In this document: positions 1 to 11,814 of the stretch, one piece after another
How positions within the stretch are numbered: position 1 is the stretch's first letter
How the letters are laid out: every line of letters starts with the position of its first letter
Assembly: GCA_936450465.1 (NCBI GenBank)
Contig: OW388292.1
Coordinates: 8,203,756-8,267,755 of the forward strand
From: Gibbula magus
Lineage: Eukaryota > Mollusca > Gastropoda > Trochida > Trochidae
DNA: 64,000 nt
Reading direction: 5' to 3'
Notes under the pieces: generated by a model
Database searches by the model: none
What the model saw: the letters and a program-made list of their open reading frames with translations, nothing else
Told to the model about the DNA's origin: nothing
Position numbers and translations under genes: made by a program

Positions 1-87
1 GAACAGTATCCTATTGCTGTGTCCTATTGATTATATTAGCGACCAGAGCAAGCGACAAGCAAGCATTGGCGACTTAAACTCTCGACG
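1..87 (+). other. 5' flank of the GPCR first exon
   Basis: Short leader before the ATG at 88. No stop-free coding extension and no recognisable promoter motif are visible. It may be 5' UTR, or an intron end if the gene has an earlier noncoding exon outside the window. Confidence 0.3.
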
Positions 88-599
88 ATGCGGAACAATA
101 CCTGGGGAATGATGAGTAATCGTACAGACTTGCTACAGTACACCTCGGCCGAGACAGAGGTGAGCAGACTGCGGCCCTTCACTTCTCAGGAGGTGCTAGA
201 TTATACCATTCAGATGGTACTGGCAGTGTCCGTGGTCGTTGTTAACGGCTTTGTCATGGTGGTTATAATAAGGACGCCGAGGTTGCAGACGTCAACAAAC
301 TTCATCATTTTCAGTTTGGCCATGTCAGATTTCGGGATGGGCGTGTCACGACCTCTGCAGGTACTTCTGGAACTAAGTGTCCTCACAGATTACTACATAT
401 GTCTCTTCTCGTATTGCTCCACTGTTGCCTTGAGTTCAGTGTCAATGCAACACCTAACTTTCGTAAGTATCGACCGCTTCATACGCATCACTGCTCCCCA
501 AGGATACAAGGGCATTATAACAAAGCCCCGATCAGTGTCCGTGATATGTTTCCTCTGGACTTCCAGCTTCGTGATATCCTTCATACACTGGATGAAAAG
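88..599 (+). CDS. Rhodopsin-family (class A) GPCR, first coding exon (TM1-TM4)
   Basis: Encodes the amino half of a seven-helix G-protein-coupled receptor at the plasma membrane. Seen: N-terminal glycosylation sequons (NNT, NRT near residues 3-13); TM1 about 40-62 with N53; TM2 about 70-94 with the SLAMSD motif (D81); TM3 about 104-128 with C105, exactly 25 residues before R130; the E/DRY box present as D129-R-F; TM4 about 149-168 with W157. From about residue 171 the frame runs into AT-rich repeat and stops at 720, so the exon probably ends near 599, where AAAAG|GTCCTA is a weak donor. TM5-TM7 lie at 9636-10144. The overall pattern resembles aminergic or adenosine receptors, but the ligand cannot be assigned. 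The joining phase is unresolved: the 599/9636 junction does not keep the frame. Confidence 0.85.
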
Positions 600-800
600 G
601 TCCTATTTAATCCGGATTAAATATGAATTAAAGATGTCATTTAATCCCCTTTACTCCCCTTTACTCCGGATTAAAGAAACAATTTACAACAGAGTAAAGG
701 GGAGTAAATATCACATTTAATCCATATTTACTCCATATTTACTCTGAGATTAAATATTTGTAAAGGTGATTAAATAAGATTAAAGTTTTGTAAATATTCA
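600..800. repeat. Left inverted cluster of ATTTAATCC/ATTTACTCC motifs
   Basis: Begins with the perfect palindrome ATTTAATCCGGATTAAAT at 605-622, then many copies of ATTTACTCC, GGAGTAAA and GATTAAAT, ending in TGTAAAG and TTTTGTAAAT motifs. The reverse complement of 9415-9620 has the same motifs in the same order, including ATTTACTCC-GGAGTAAAT at the tip and TTTTGTAAAT inside. The two ends behave as imperfect terminal inverted repeats of roughly 180-200 bp. Confidence 0.6.
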
Positions 801-904
801 GACAAGTTTTTGCTATGTTGTAATAAAAATAAAATAATTTCATAAATTTGACAAAAGTTGCTTTGAACATTGCCGGCAAAACATTACTCTAATTAAAAAC
901 TACT

Positions 905-1545
905 TCTATGAAAAGAAATGCTTTTAAAGAGAAAGTGACTTGAATGGAGCAATTGACTTTGATGAAGACAAAAATGATACTGATGAAGACATTGACTTTG
1001 ATTGGAAAAAAGACTTTGCTGAAAAACATTTATTTTGATGAAAATATTTGCTTTAATGGATAAATTAACATTAAATGAATTTTTTTAAATCGAAATAGAG
1101 AATAGAGTTTGATGGAAAAAATTACTTTAATGAAATAAAACCTACTTTGATGAAGAAATTTACTTTGATGGTACAAATGACTGTGATGAAAAAATGTCTT
1201 TGATGAAAAATTGACTTTGGTGGTAAATGTTACTTTGATGATATATTTGACTTAAAAGAAAGAAATAACTTTGATAAAGTATTTGACTGATGAAATAATT
1301 GTGTTTAATGAAAAACATTACTCGGGTGAAAAAGTTCACCTTGATGATAAAAATTACTTGGATGAAAAAATTTACTTTGATGGGAAACAAATACTTTCAT
1401 AACATAAATGTTAATTTAAAAATTGAATTTGATGAACATTGTTATTTTGATAATAAAATTTAATTTAATGAAAAAATTGCTTTGGTGAAAATAAACTACT
1501 TTGAAGATAAGAATGTCTTTAATAGAAAAATATGACTTTGACGAA
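905..1545. repeat. Degenerate minisatellite of about 18 bp (ACTTTGATGAAAAAATT-like)
   Basis: Diverged tandem copies of an A/T-rich unit around CTTTGATGAA. Spacing is mostly 16-18 bp, for example copies near 1145, 1163, 1181 and 1198. Because the unit is about six codons, a spurious frame rich in F, I and K opens on the minus strand. There is no evidence that it codes. Confidence 0.6.
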
Positions 1546-2225
1546 AATATGACCAATTCGGAATAATGACTAACATGATTTAGTAACTTACAGAGATATT
1601 ATAAGTATCATCTCATGAAAATATACATAAAGATAAATATAGTAAATCTATTGATGAGTTTGGCAATTGGTGAAGCAATTCACTTTATTAGTTACCATTT
1701 ACGGCAGATTTACATTGGATATAACAATATGGTATGAGTATTTCTTGGAGGTTATTGAACATATATAATTTCCTATAATTGTATACATTTAAATAACATA
1801 CACATTTACGACAGACATACACTTCATAATGCTAGATTGCATGGCCATTCTTTGTGAAGTGTGTAATGTTACAGAATCGAACTGGGATAGCAACATTTAG
1901 CGAGGTGACGGGGAATTATTAAAAGAGCCATAACGTTTTGATTATTTAGATTGTCATTTGATTGCTAAACATTGTTCATTAATGCCATATTGTTACATTG
2001 TAATCACTTTATGATTCGATATAGCAGTTCAGATACACAGTTATGATAGATATAGACAGGCAGACAGACATATACATTTGATTACAGTGTCAAAAATTAA
2101 ATATAAATTGGAAAAAGCATGTTTAAAAGACATTAAACAACCAGCCATCTTTTGGCTAAAAAGACACTTTAAAAAAAAAACAGTGTACAATATATTCGTA
2201 AATATAGGTATGTCGCCGTCGCCGT

Positions 2226-2297
2226 GCCCCTGGCGGGATTCGAACCCCGGACCTCTTGTTCCGAAGCCGAACGCGCTAACCACTGGCTATCCCGCCC
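2226..2297 (-). repeat. tRNA-like sequence, probably a tRNA-derived SINE or pseudogene
   Basis: On the minus strand a box A-like TAGCCAGTGG is followed about 40 nt later by a perfect box B (GGTTCGAATCC). A CTTCGGA loop between them suggests an Arg-TCG-like anticodon. The T-stem outer pairs mismatch and the acceptor arms do not pair, so a functional tRNA is unlikely. Confidence 0.45.
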
Positions 2298-2299
2298 CC

Positions 2300-5200
2300 C
2301 AATTATGCAATTGAAACAAATGATCAATTCATTGACTGTGGGCCAGGATGTGAGACCTGCAATGACTCAAATTTTAAGCCCTCGTAAATAGTGTATTGTG
2401 TGAAAATCAAGCTAACTTATTGTCACCCAATCAACGTCTATTGTACATTGTTTAAGCTACCTATATATTCGCCAAGTAAACAAGTCGAAATGCGGCGCAT
2501 CCAGTCATCATTAAAATGATATCTACAGCAAGTGTCGTCTGAAGTATATATATAGTATTAATATAAAGAGTTGTTCTAATTGTGTTATATGAGTATTACA
2601 TCATGCGACATATATTCACAATATACTAGGTTTACTCACAAAGATGTGATTTTAACATACATTCAATATATGATGCATAGGATTTAAGGATATGTGACAA
2701 GCTGATTTATGTCCATTTTAAGTATTACACGACTTGTGACAGATATTCAATAGATATTCCATGATTGTGTGGCAATTTATTTGAGAGAGGTTTATTCACA
2801 TACAATATAGTTCATATACAAAGTTGTGATTATAACATAAATATTAGGTACCTGTTGCATTGAATATAATAAGATGTTGATATAAGTGTATTATTTGAGT
2901 ATAATATTCCATTTGCGACAGGTAGTTATGAAACTCATATCGATTGATTACTTATCACACTTCAATGAAATCCTAAAACGCTAAACACGACAGCGGGTAA
3001 CCTCTCATCACAGCACCTTCACCACTAGACTTAAACTTTAGTTATCACCACGAATGCGATACATACACTATTAAGTGTTAAAGGGGACTGATTTGTTATA
3101 CGATCTTGGAATACAAAAATACTCCAAGATGATATAGGCAACATCTTTTTGCTTTCAAGATAGGTTTACTGGTGCTTACCGTTTTTTGTCTTTGGTAGCT
3201 AGATATTCTAATGCATTGGTATAGCATCTAATATCCAGTGACATTAATATTACCTTTATGTATTATGAAATCACTTACCTACAGACCGATGTAGTTTAAC
3301 TATTCCTCGTTAAAAATGATTGGTAATATTGATTCAGCTTAAAATAATGACAGAGGGAAATATGTGATCTTGACAAATATGTATCTCATATTTTGTTTTA
3401 TAACTTCATCACACTTTATCAATTTATTTTAAAAAAGTCCATCGTATACAGCCTTCAATATTTAATATTAATACTTTACTTCAAACAGAAAATGTCGCTA
3501 CCATCAAACTATCCATATGATGTCACCATGTGTGAAGTTATACACATAATGGCATTATGTTAACCTCATTATGCTCTGTTGTAGCCTTGAGTTTATAGAA
3601 ATATTCAGTATCATCATAACAAGTGTCATTATCCATTAAATAAACCTAATGTTCAAGCCAACTAAGGGTGGTTCTTAAAGCTACAAACCTGAAATAATGT
3701 AATGCGACATCGCTTGTTTAAATCCTATCAATGGACAGTTTGGACTAGAATAATGCATTTTAAACGTCTAAAATCGTATGCACAGCTGATTATGAGAGAC
3801 CATTATTTAACAACATATAAGGTTCTTAATGAATAAGATTTACAAATAATATTTTCCAGGATGCCCGTATATTATAATATATCAATTATGTTTTTAAGTA
3901 ATTGTATCGGCATTATTTATTTACAATGCATTTACCATTGAATAAAAGTGATTTGAATTCTAACTCATTCAACTAAAAAGGACAAAACACAATAAAAGCA
4001 AATTTTCACAATCACATGTTGCGTAGACATAGGTATTGTTCGTCATAATTGTTGATTAAATCTTAAGATCCCTAGCTAATCAAATTGGCGCCACCCAGTC
4101 TGGTGTCGTTGTATATACAATATGTAGGGAGTCGGCGGAAGGGTACAATTAAAAAATGGTTCAATGGTGACAAAACACAATTATATCTCCTAAGTAAAGT
4201 GTCATCACTAATTCACTTCTTGAATGTAATGGAATATACATGCCGTTGAACATATAACGCCTTTGTCAAACAATGCAAAGCTAAACCGAAATTAATTTAT
4301 TGCCCCTAATTAGCGGCAGCCAAAGGAGATTCAGGCTGGCATTACACAACACACTTTGCACGGGCCGTGATCACAACTCTTTAATTACCCTGTTCTGTTC
4401 AGAAATACAGAAATACGGTTACATCTATCTTAATAAAATGTAAACTATAAAAGCGTTTCCGGCAAAAAAACCGATATTATAAAAAAGTAAAACTAAAGGT
4501 AAAACTTTTCTTGTTATAAATGTTTATGATTTGAACAAATGACGTATTTTTTTAAAAATAAGGGGCGGGGTAGCCCAGTGGTAAACCGCCATCTACTGTT
4601 CCTCTGTGATTTTTACAATTCAGAAGCGATCTCCTGAATTTAAGCAATATCTACTCCTCCATGACCATATATCCAAACCAATCCTTAAATTTAGAACAAG
4701 CAATTAAAACCGGCCGATGGCAAAATATCGTAAAAGGACTTTGTTTATGGATTTACGTAAGTTATTGTTTAAAGAATATTATTGTTCCTGGCCAAGATTG
4801 TTAAAATTTCGTCAACTATTTTCAAATAAGATTTCTGTTCTGAAACAACTAGCTAAGTTTATTAGGATTGTTTGAAATCAATTTGATTTAATTATCTTTA
4901 ATCTGCAGTTATATTGCTGTACATTCTATGTATATTACTTTATTTACTCATGTACCACCGATGGTGGATCTTTTTGAGTAATAAAAGATTTATGATGACA
5001 GTACAGATGATTGCGCCGAGGTATAGTGTTATCTTGATAGAAACAATAAATCTTGAATAAATGATGTTGTATTAATGTGTTATAATGTTTAAACCTTCCC
5101 AGATTCTCCACATTGAGTTTGTTGTTCCCATATGTCGATATCATCGATGATATATATCGAGCTCAACTGACAGCTACTGAAAATAACTATTTTCCCCCGT

Positions 5201-5815
5201 TCAGTAAGTGAGAATAGTGAGAATAACAACAATGCATCAAGATAGGCGTGCGCGCAAATCAATGTTATTTTGGAAACTTATCTAAAGGAGACAAAGTTGG
5301 TTTACTACCATGTCCTACAGATACGTAAAATGGGTCCACAAATGCGACTTCATGATTGTATGAAAACGTAACTCAACTTTAAGTAATATTGTATTGTGGC
5401 ACATATCAAAGCCAAACCAGATTTTATGAAATATACCATGACTCTATTCCAGTCTATAAGGGTACACAGAAAAATCAATATAATAAACATCAACATTTAA
5501 ATTCACATCTTTATTGTTACTCTTAACTCATGGTGATTGCATATGTATTTATTCTATGTCCATAAGCCGAACATATTGTTGTATAGAAGCAAAATGTATT
5601 TGTCAGGCAATAAAAGCAACATGAATAACTCAGGCGACCCTCAATACACAGGTTAATGCTGAACCTCTGTGTATTTGATTTAAGACCCCTTTGGTATTTC
5701 AATCTTTATCAGTCAAATTGCACACCTCGATAACGAACTGAAACGGTTGTCTCTGATTTGGCAGTCTCCTTAATTGATTTAATCAACTCTTAGCCGACAG
5801 ATTTGTATGTTTTTG
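2300..5815. other. AT-rich noncoding stretch inside the GPCR interval
   Basis: No long reading frame, splice-bounded exon or family motif was recognised. It contains ATATAT-rich runs and scattered short direct repeats. A box A-like TAGCCCAGTGG near 4571 lacks a partner box B. Confidence 0.4.
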
Positions 5816-5820
5816 TGTAA

Positions 5821-5864
5821 GGGGGGGGGGGGGGGGGGGGGGTGGGGTGGGGGGGGGGGGGGGG
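5821..5864 (+). repeat. Poly-G tract with two T interruptions
   Basis: About 44 bases that are almost only G, broken by two T. It is capable of forming G-quadruplexes on the plus strand. A length error from sequencing or assembly is likely here. Confidence 0.9.
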
Positions 5865-5869
5865 ATGTT

Positions 5870-7985
5870 CCCTACAGAACAGACTACCAAACATGAAAAC
5901 TTTGTATAAAATCTCATTCCACAAGAAAACCAATTGTTTAAAATTCATGTTACACACATATTTAGTTGAACAACTCCTGTGGGTGCGTTTACTGTTGTTA
6001 TTGTCAAAATAATGCGTTAACGAAAAGCTTTCTCTATAATACTTAAAGCTTTCTCCGTAGATATGAATAACACATGAATGTACAGAACCATTCAAGACCG
6101 AATGATAAGAAAAGCATATTACAACAAAGTTTAATCCTTTACCATATACTTTCTATAAACATGTAACGGTCACGTCCGTGGATAAACTATTACCTGCCTG
6201 GCATGAGTGTGTACAGGTCACATGAACGTATTAAAAGATTCATAGGAGTCAAAGGGATTGAATAAATTGTAAAACTGTTAAAATTGAATATGAATATCCT
6301 TTCCTTATTGTCTGTAATGCCTATAGTCATTTTAGAAAAAAAAAACGAATTTATCTCATAAGTATACCGCAAACCCCACAATTCATAGCTGTAGCCTCTT
6401 GTTAACCAATACTGTAAATGATACCTGTGTTATATGCCAGTAAATATTGCAATTCTGTGAAACTAAGTTGAATGTTAAACGGGCTGATAACCAACATGTA
6501 TCCTATGGAAACTATAAATTCAATAAATGTCATCCATATCGGAATATAAAACCAACTGCAAGTGCAATACCCCGCTAACAAACTTGTATATGTAGTTTAT
6601 TACTCGCTTGTAAATCAAATCAATGGTTACATTTTATATTGCAAAGTTGTTAAATCAGTAAAAATATACCATCTACTCCTTTTTTCACGCAATGCACCAA
6701 AAATACTCCCTTAGTTTAAGCAAGCGTCAATCTTGCAACATTTATGACCTAAATAGGTTCTGAATACACAAGTGTGTATTATCGAATTCTTTGTGTATTC
6801 GGCTTATGCCTTCTCAACCATCGGTCATTCTCACCGTTGTTAACGAGCCGGCGCAGTTTCGGCAGTTAATGACTTACACCTATTTGGTATCTTGTTAATG
6901 AGCCCTAATTGAGTTAATCAACTCATAAGAAGAAATGCGTAAATTACACTTATATTTAAACTGTTTGTTTGGAGGGAAGTTTGTGTATCAAACCCCGTGC
7001 GTTCATGTTTAATCAGGCCACTCTAGTATTGCATCATGGTGATACTGAATTAAAAGATATTGATCGTCAATAAGTATAAATGATTATGCAATATGGCAAA
7101 ACATACAATCCAAGTTATTCTTTTCTGCGCTTTGGTTTACAAATGATTACACTGTGTGTCAGTAAGAGACGCTTTTCATGTACATATCGTACAATAAGAT
7201 TTTTCTTGATTAACGAAAAATGTTAAACTATGTTGTGTGTTATAATGTGTAATAACATGAGTGAGTAATCATTGTCGCTAGATTATTTTTAGACGTTTAC
7301 ATTTGTATTTCATTGTATTCCATTCTGTTTAACAAGGATAATGTTTGCTTGAAATAATGATTGTTCATTTCTTTTTATGATAATCACCATCCTCTTAATT
7401 CATTTGGATGTTTTAACTATTTCTTGAAGTAATCTATTTTAACGTAAATGTCTCAACATGCAAAGGAGGTAACATTAATTAAATCTTTAACCAGCGATTG
7501 CATTTGCATAAATTATATTTCGTCTGTCATTTTGTATAAATAACAGCAGACTAAATACTTATCGCTTTCTAGGAGGATTGATTGATCATAATTAAGCGAG
7601 TCAGTAGTTCCAGGTTTTACTGTAATTCACACATTTATGGTCCACTTAATAACGGCAAATCTGGTTCAGCAAGGTAGCAATCGAAAATGTTGTTTCTCTA
7701 CTTATATGTTTGACCCTTGTAATGTTAAATAGTATACCCTTAATATTTTGTCACCTGTTATTGTGTTGTATCCAGGTTGGACAAATGGAAACACTTTCGT
7801 TCTTTGCATGTATAATATGTTTGCAGAGAATGAAGACTATGTTACAGATAAACATCTACACAACTGTGTGTTCAGGCGTCACTTACTCCCATATGCTTTC
7901 TCTAACATAGCTTACGCAGGCTGTTCGTCGGGATTTGATTTGATTTGATTTATGTAATCAACAGTAAAATTTAGTTGGTGTACTC
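5870..7985. other. AT-rich noncoding stretch
   Basis: Only short frames are present, without recognisable domains. A small (TTTGA)n-like run, GATTTGATTTGATTTGATTT, lies near 7931 just before the TIR element at 7989. Confidence 0.4.
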
Positions 7986-7988
7986 TGT

Positions 7989-8555
7989 ACTCAACCGCAA
8001 AAGAAACGTCACCATACAAAATATAAGATAATTCATTCCAAGAGTGATACTGACGACTGAAACAGAGAAACAGCATGTCTTCAGAGGAAAACTTAACCTG
8101 AAATTTCAAAACATTATATATGCATATTTCTGCGAAACACCTTTTAAGAATTGGCAATTCTCAAAATCCACGTTTTCGAATTTTCGTAACTAGATGACGT
8201 AGGGGAGTCTAAAAGGACTTTTTTGGCATTTTACGACATCCTACAGTAAAGACGTGTCATCAAATTTAAGTTCAAGAAGGTTATTCATGTCGACACCATA
8301 TTTTATTGTATCTTATGTAGTTTCTACATTTTATATTTTATACATATGACTTAAATCTCAAACACTCTGACCCAAAAACATTTTGAAAAAGCGATTTCAA
8401 CACTGCAACTGTATTTGAACTGACACTAAAAGAAAAGCCTCATTCTCTAATACGTGAAATTGTGAGTACTTCTTTATTGAATATGTGTCCACCATATACT
8501 TTCTCAGACAGCAACATTTAGGGGTTCCCCGGGTGACATTTCTTTTGCGGTTGAG
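7989..8555 (-). mobile_element. Short TIR element, CAAAAGAAACGTCACC family, copy 1
   Basis: About 567 bp bounded by inverted repeats: ACTCAACCGCAAAAGAAACG at the left, and its near-exact reverse complement, ending TTTTGCGGTTGAGT, at the right. The interior shares long similarity with 38083-38657 (for example GACATCCTACAGTAAAGACG against the inverted version there), but in the opposite orientation. There is no transposase, so it is a nonautonomous MITE-type element. The superfamily is not clear. Confidence 0.75.
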
Positions 8556-8559
8556 TGCA

Positions 8560-9414
8560 TGATAGTCTTACACTCAGACTCAGAAAAAGTATGTATTCTG
8601 AAAATATCACCATTTTATCAAATATCGAAAAGTAGACTGTAAAAAATGGAATATTAAGAGAACCTCCTTTTCAATGTTTTCATTTCAGAGACTAGGTGTT
8701 TGATTAACCACAAAAAAACTGTACATTCACAGTGTAAATAGTTAAATCAACATCGTAAATAGCATTATATCATATAGATGGCATAAACGGTTTTCTGATG
8801 ATTGGCATTATAACGAGGAAAAATAGTAATTTGTTCCAAAATGCAATTGTTCAACTGAAATTGTCTATTGCATAACATGTTATCATATTTTCGGGCAAAT
8901 TAAACTATTATTTTATCCCAATGGCATGCAATACTGTGGGATAAAGTCTTGTCTTGTTTTGTCCGTCTATCCGTGGTTATGGATGCAACTTTTATTTTCT
9001 TGAATTAATAAGTAACTCAATGAGTGGTTCATACACTTATGAGAGGAGAGATCGCATTTAACGTTAATTTGAGGTTTTTTTTTTATCTGGTAATGATCAT
9101 TTACTCCGATATAAGTTCACAATAAAAACTTGTAATAGAATATTGTTTTTTATGTATTCAACTTGTAAATTCCCTCCAAAGACATGATGAATATTTATTT
9201 TTTTACATCTTGACATAATTCAGTTTAGGGAGTGTTTCATTCGAATCAAGTACATTTATTTAACAACTGTTTTCATTGATTGGACATTATTATTAAGCAA
9301 CTGGCTGCACTTCCTTCCCGTGATAGAGCTCTTTATTTCCGTAAGAACGGCGTGCTACATTTCGTTTAAAGACAATATTTACACATATTTAATATCATTT
9401 AACATTATATTTGC
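8560..9414. other. AT-rich noncoding stretch
   Basis: No gene or repeat family recognised; several T-runs and short AT-rich motifs only. Confidence 0.35.
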
Positions 9415-9620
9415 AAATATTGAATCGTATATAAACATTATATATACAAACATTTAATCTGAATTAAATAAGACATTTACAAAACTTTACAAAACTTTAC
9501 AAAACTTTACAAATATTTACTCCGGATTAAATAAGACTAAATATGATATTTACTCCAGGATTAAATATGACTAAAGATGATATTTACTCCGGGAGTAAAT
9601 AGGAGTAAATGATTAAATAT
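9415..9620. repeat. Right inverted cluster of ATTTACTCC/GATTAAAT motifs
   Basis: Partner of the cluster at 600-800. It contains triplicated ACAAAACTTT, then ATTTACTCC-GGATTAAAT, ATTTACTCC-AGGATTAAAT and ATTTACTCC-GGGAGTAAAT palindromes, and ends 15 bp before the putative acceptor AG at 9634-9635. Confidence 0.6.
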
Positions 9621-9635
9621 CATCTGTTTTCCCAG

Positions 9636-10144
9636 TGATACCCATGATGGGGGTGATAAAACAAGAGTTCGACGGGACCCGGTGTAGTTGTGAATACTTC
9701 ATGGAACTCTGGTTCTTCTTCTTCATGGCTATCTCCAGTTTCTTCCTTTCTGCTCTCGTCCTCATCGTCGTCTACATGAAGATATACCTCATCGCCCGTC
9801 GCAAACGGAAGCTGTACCTGACTCGCTTCAGCGAGAAGAAGCACATGTCGTCTGCCCTGAAGAACCTTCGAGTCGCCAAACAGTTAGCAGTGCTGTGTCT
9901 GTATTTCCTCTTGTCCTGGATGCCTTTCTTTACTTTGAAGATGATTGCTTTATTCGGTTACAACACGTATATTCCTTTCATTGTCGACAGGTTAGCGGTA
10001 ACAATCGCTGTCTGCAACTCCTTAGGAAACCCAATACTCTATGCTTATTGGGAAAGAAACATCCGGAATGAAATGAAACTCATGATCGCTACAGTACTGC
10101 ATAAGGAAAACGGACAGCGACCAGTTTGTGACTTGTACACATGA
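9636..10144 (+). CDS. Rhodopsin-family GPCR, last coding exon (ECL2, TM5-TM7, tail)
   Basis: Completes the receptor begun at 88. In order: an extracellular-loop-2 segment with RCSCEYF, whose Cys should pair with C105; TM5 in a very aromatic stretch ending VVYMKIY; a basic loop 3 (ARRKRK); TM6 with SWMPFF, a variant of the CWxP toggle motif; TM7 with the NPILY form of NPxxY; then a helix-8-like WERNIRNEMK. The total receptor is about 335 residues, normal for the family. The reading frame is open back to 9617, and the acceptor CCCAG ends at 9635. The last residues and the TGA at 10142-10144 already lie inside the first unit of the 42-bp minisatellite. The phase mismatch with the 599 donor means that another donor (for example 704), a sequence error or inactivation must be considered. 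Confidence 0.85.
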
Positions 10145-10596
10145 TGCTGAATGAGCCAACTACAATTGTACGACTTGTACACATGATGCTGAATGAGCCA
10201 ACTACAATTGTACGACTGGTACACATGATGCTGAATGAGCCAACTACAATTGTACGACTGGTACACATGATGTTGAATGTGCCAACTACAATTGTACGAC
10301 TGGTACACATGATGCTGAATGAGCCAACTACAATTGTACGACTGGTACACATGATGCTGAATGAGCCAACTACAATTGTACGACTGGTACACATGATGCT
10401 GAATGAGCCAACTACAATTGTACGACTGGTACACATGATGCTGAATGAGCCGACTACAATTGTACGACTGGTACACATGATGCTGAATGAGCCAACTACA
10501 ATTGTACGACTGTAACACATGATGCTGAATGAGCCAACTACAATTGTACGACTGGTACACATGATGCTGAATGAGCCAACTACAATTGTACGACTT
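10130..10596. repeat. 42-bp minisatellite, about 11 copies
   Basis: Unit includes GACTGGTACACATGATGCTG and AATGAGCCAACTACAATTGT. Copies are nearly identical, with a first-position T/G variant (ACTTGTAC against ACTGGTAC). The period is 14 codons, so frames stay open on both strands across the array. The first copy overlaps the 3' end of the GPCR coding region. Confidence 0.97.
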
Positions 10597-10752
10597 TTAT
10601 AAACATCTGATACCGTCATCCCGCTGTTCCGTAGGACCTTGGCAACATCAAGTTAGGTCCCTCTGTAACTTGAGGACCGTGTTTGAGGTCTATATATGAT
10701 TTCGAGACTTCGTATGAGGACTTATACGCGCGTGACTAAAGCAATCAACGAC

Positions 10753-11469
10753 CAATGTGTGCCTTGTACATGTGACGATGAAGCAATATGTGCGTTGTAC
10801 ACGTGAGGATGAAGCAATATGTGCCTTGTACACGTAAGGATGAAGCAATGTGTGCCTTGTACACGTGAGGATGAAGCAATATGTGCCTTGTACACGTGAG
10901 GATGAAGCAATGTGTGCCTTGTAAACGTGATGATGAAGCAATGTGTACCTTGTACACGTGAGGATGAAGCAATGTGTGTCTTGTACACGTGAGGATGAAG
11001 CAATATGTGCCTTGTACACGTAAGGATGAAGCAATATGTGTCTTGTACACGTGAGGATGAAGCAGTATGTGCCTTGTACACGTGATGATGAAGCAATGTG
11101 TACCTTGTACACGTGAGGATGAAGCAATATGTGCGTTGTACACGTGAGGATGAAGCAATATATACCTTGTACATGTGATGATGAAGCAATGTGTGCCTTG
11201 TACACGTGAGGATGAAGCAGTATGTGCCTTGTACACGTGAGGATGAAGCAATAGGTGTCTTGTACACATGAGGATGAAGCAATATGTGTCTTGTACACGT
11301 GAGGATGAAGCAATGTGTGTCTTGTACACGTGAGGATGAAGCAAAGTGTGCCTTGTACACGTGGTAGTGAAGCAATGTGTGCCTTGTACACGTGAGGATG
11401 AAGCAATGTGTGCCTTGTACACATGGGGATGAAGCAATGTGTGGCTTGTACACGTAATAGTGAAGCAAA
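10753..11469. repeat. 31-bp minisatellite, about 23 copies
   Basis: Unit CCTTGTACACGTGAGGATGA plus AGCAATRTGTG. Most units contain the palindrome CACGTG (E-box core). An isolated partial copy lies at about 11569-11625. The core resembles that of the 42-bp array just upstream. Confidence 0.95.
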
Positions 11470-11814
11470 CAGCGACTCGTGCGTGAGGTGTACACGTTCA
11501 TTTTTTCTTTATTCAGGTGCATGTATATAGGTCATCAGCCCGTTATACATTTGACATCAAACGTGAAAACGAAGCAAACGGAGACCAATGTGTGCCTTGT
11601 ACACGTGAGAATGAAACAAACAGTGCATTTGGTACTATTGTGTTTGACCTGGCATATATTTGGGTTTGATTGATGGACATGCACAAGTAGATAACAAAAT
11701 GGGAAACCGTTACACTGATGATTGAGTGTATTGATCAAGATTACAGCTTCTTGTAAAACATAGAATCATACGCCGAAGGTACTAGACATTCGTCAGTTGA
11801 AGCTGATTTATACA

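Larger units (their letters stand above)
600..9635 (+). other. Candidate 9-kb intron or insertion splitting the GPCR
   Basis: Separates TM4 from TM5 of one receptor. GT at 600-601 and a pyrimidine-rich acceptor (CTGTTTTCCCAG) ending at 9635 are present. Both borders carry inverted AT-rich motif clusters (600-800 and 9415-9620), so the interval may be a large TIR element or an intron derived from one. It also holds a degenerate 18-bp repeat, a tRNA-like sequence, a poly-G tract and a TIR element. No transposase-like frame was seen. Confidence 0.5.

Noticed and set aside
4561..4592. tRNA gene starting GGGGCGGGGTAGCCCAGTGG
   Set aside because: A box A-like motif is present, but no box B lies within 100 nt and no cloverleaf can be drawn.
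5790..6095. Minus-strand proline-rich frame
   Set aside because: The proline run is the translation of the poly-G tract, which is length-unstable.
10045..11522. Minus-strand frames over the 42-bp and 31-bp arrays
   Set aside because: Repeat translations only; the 31-bp array reads the same peptide text in all three frames.
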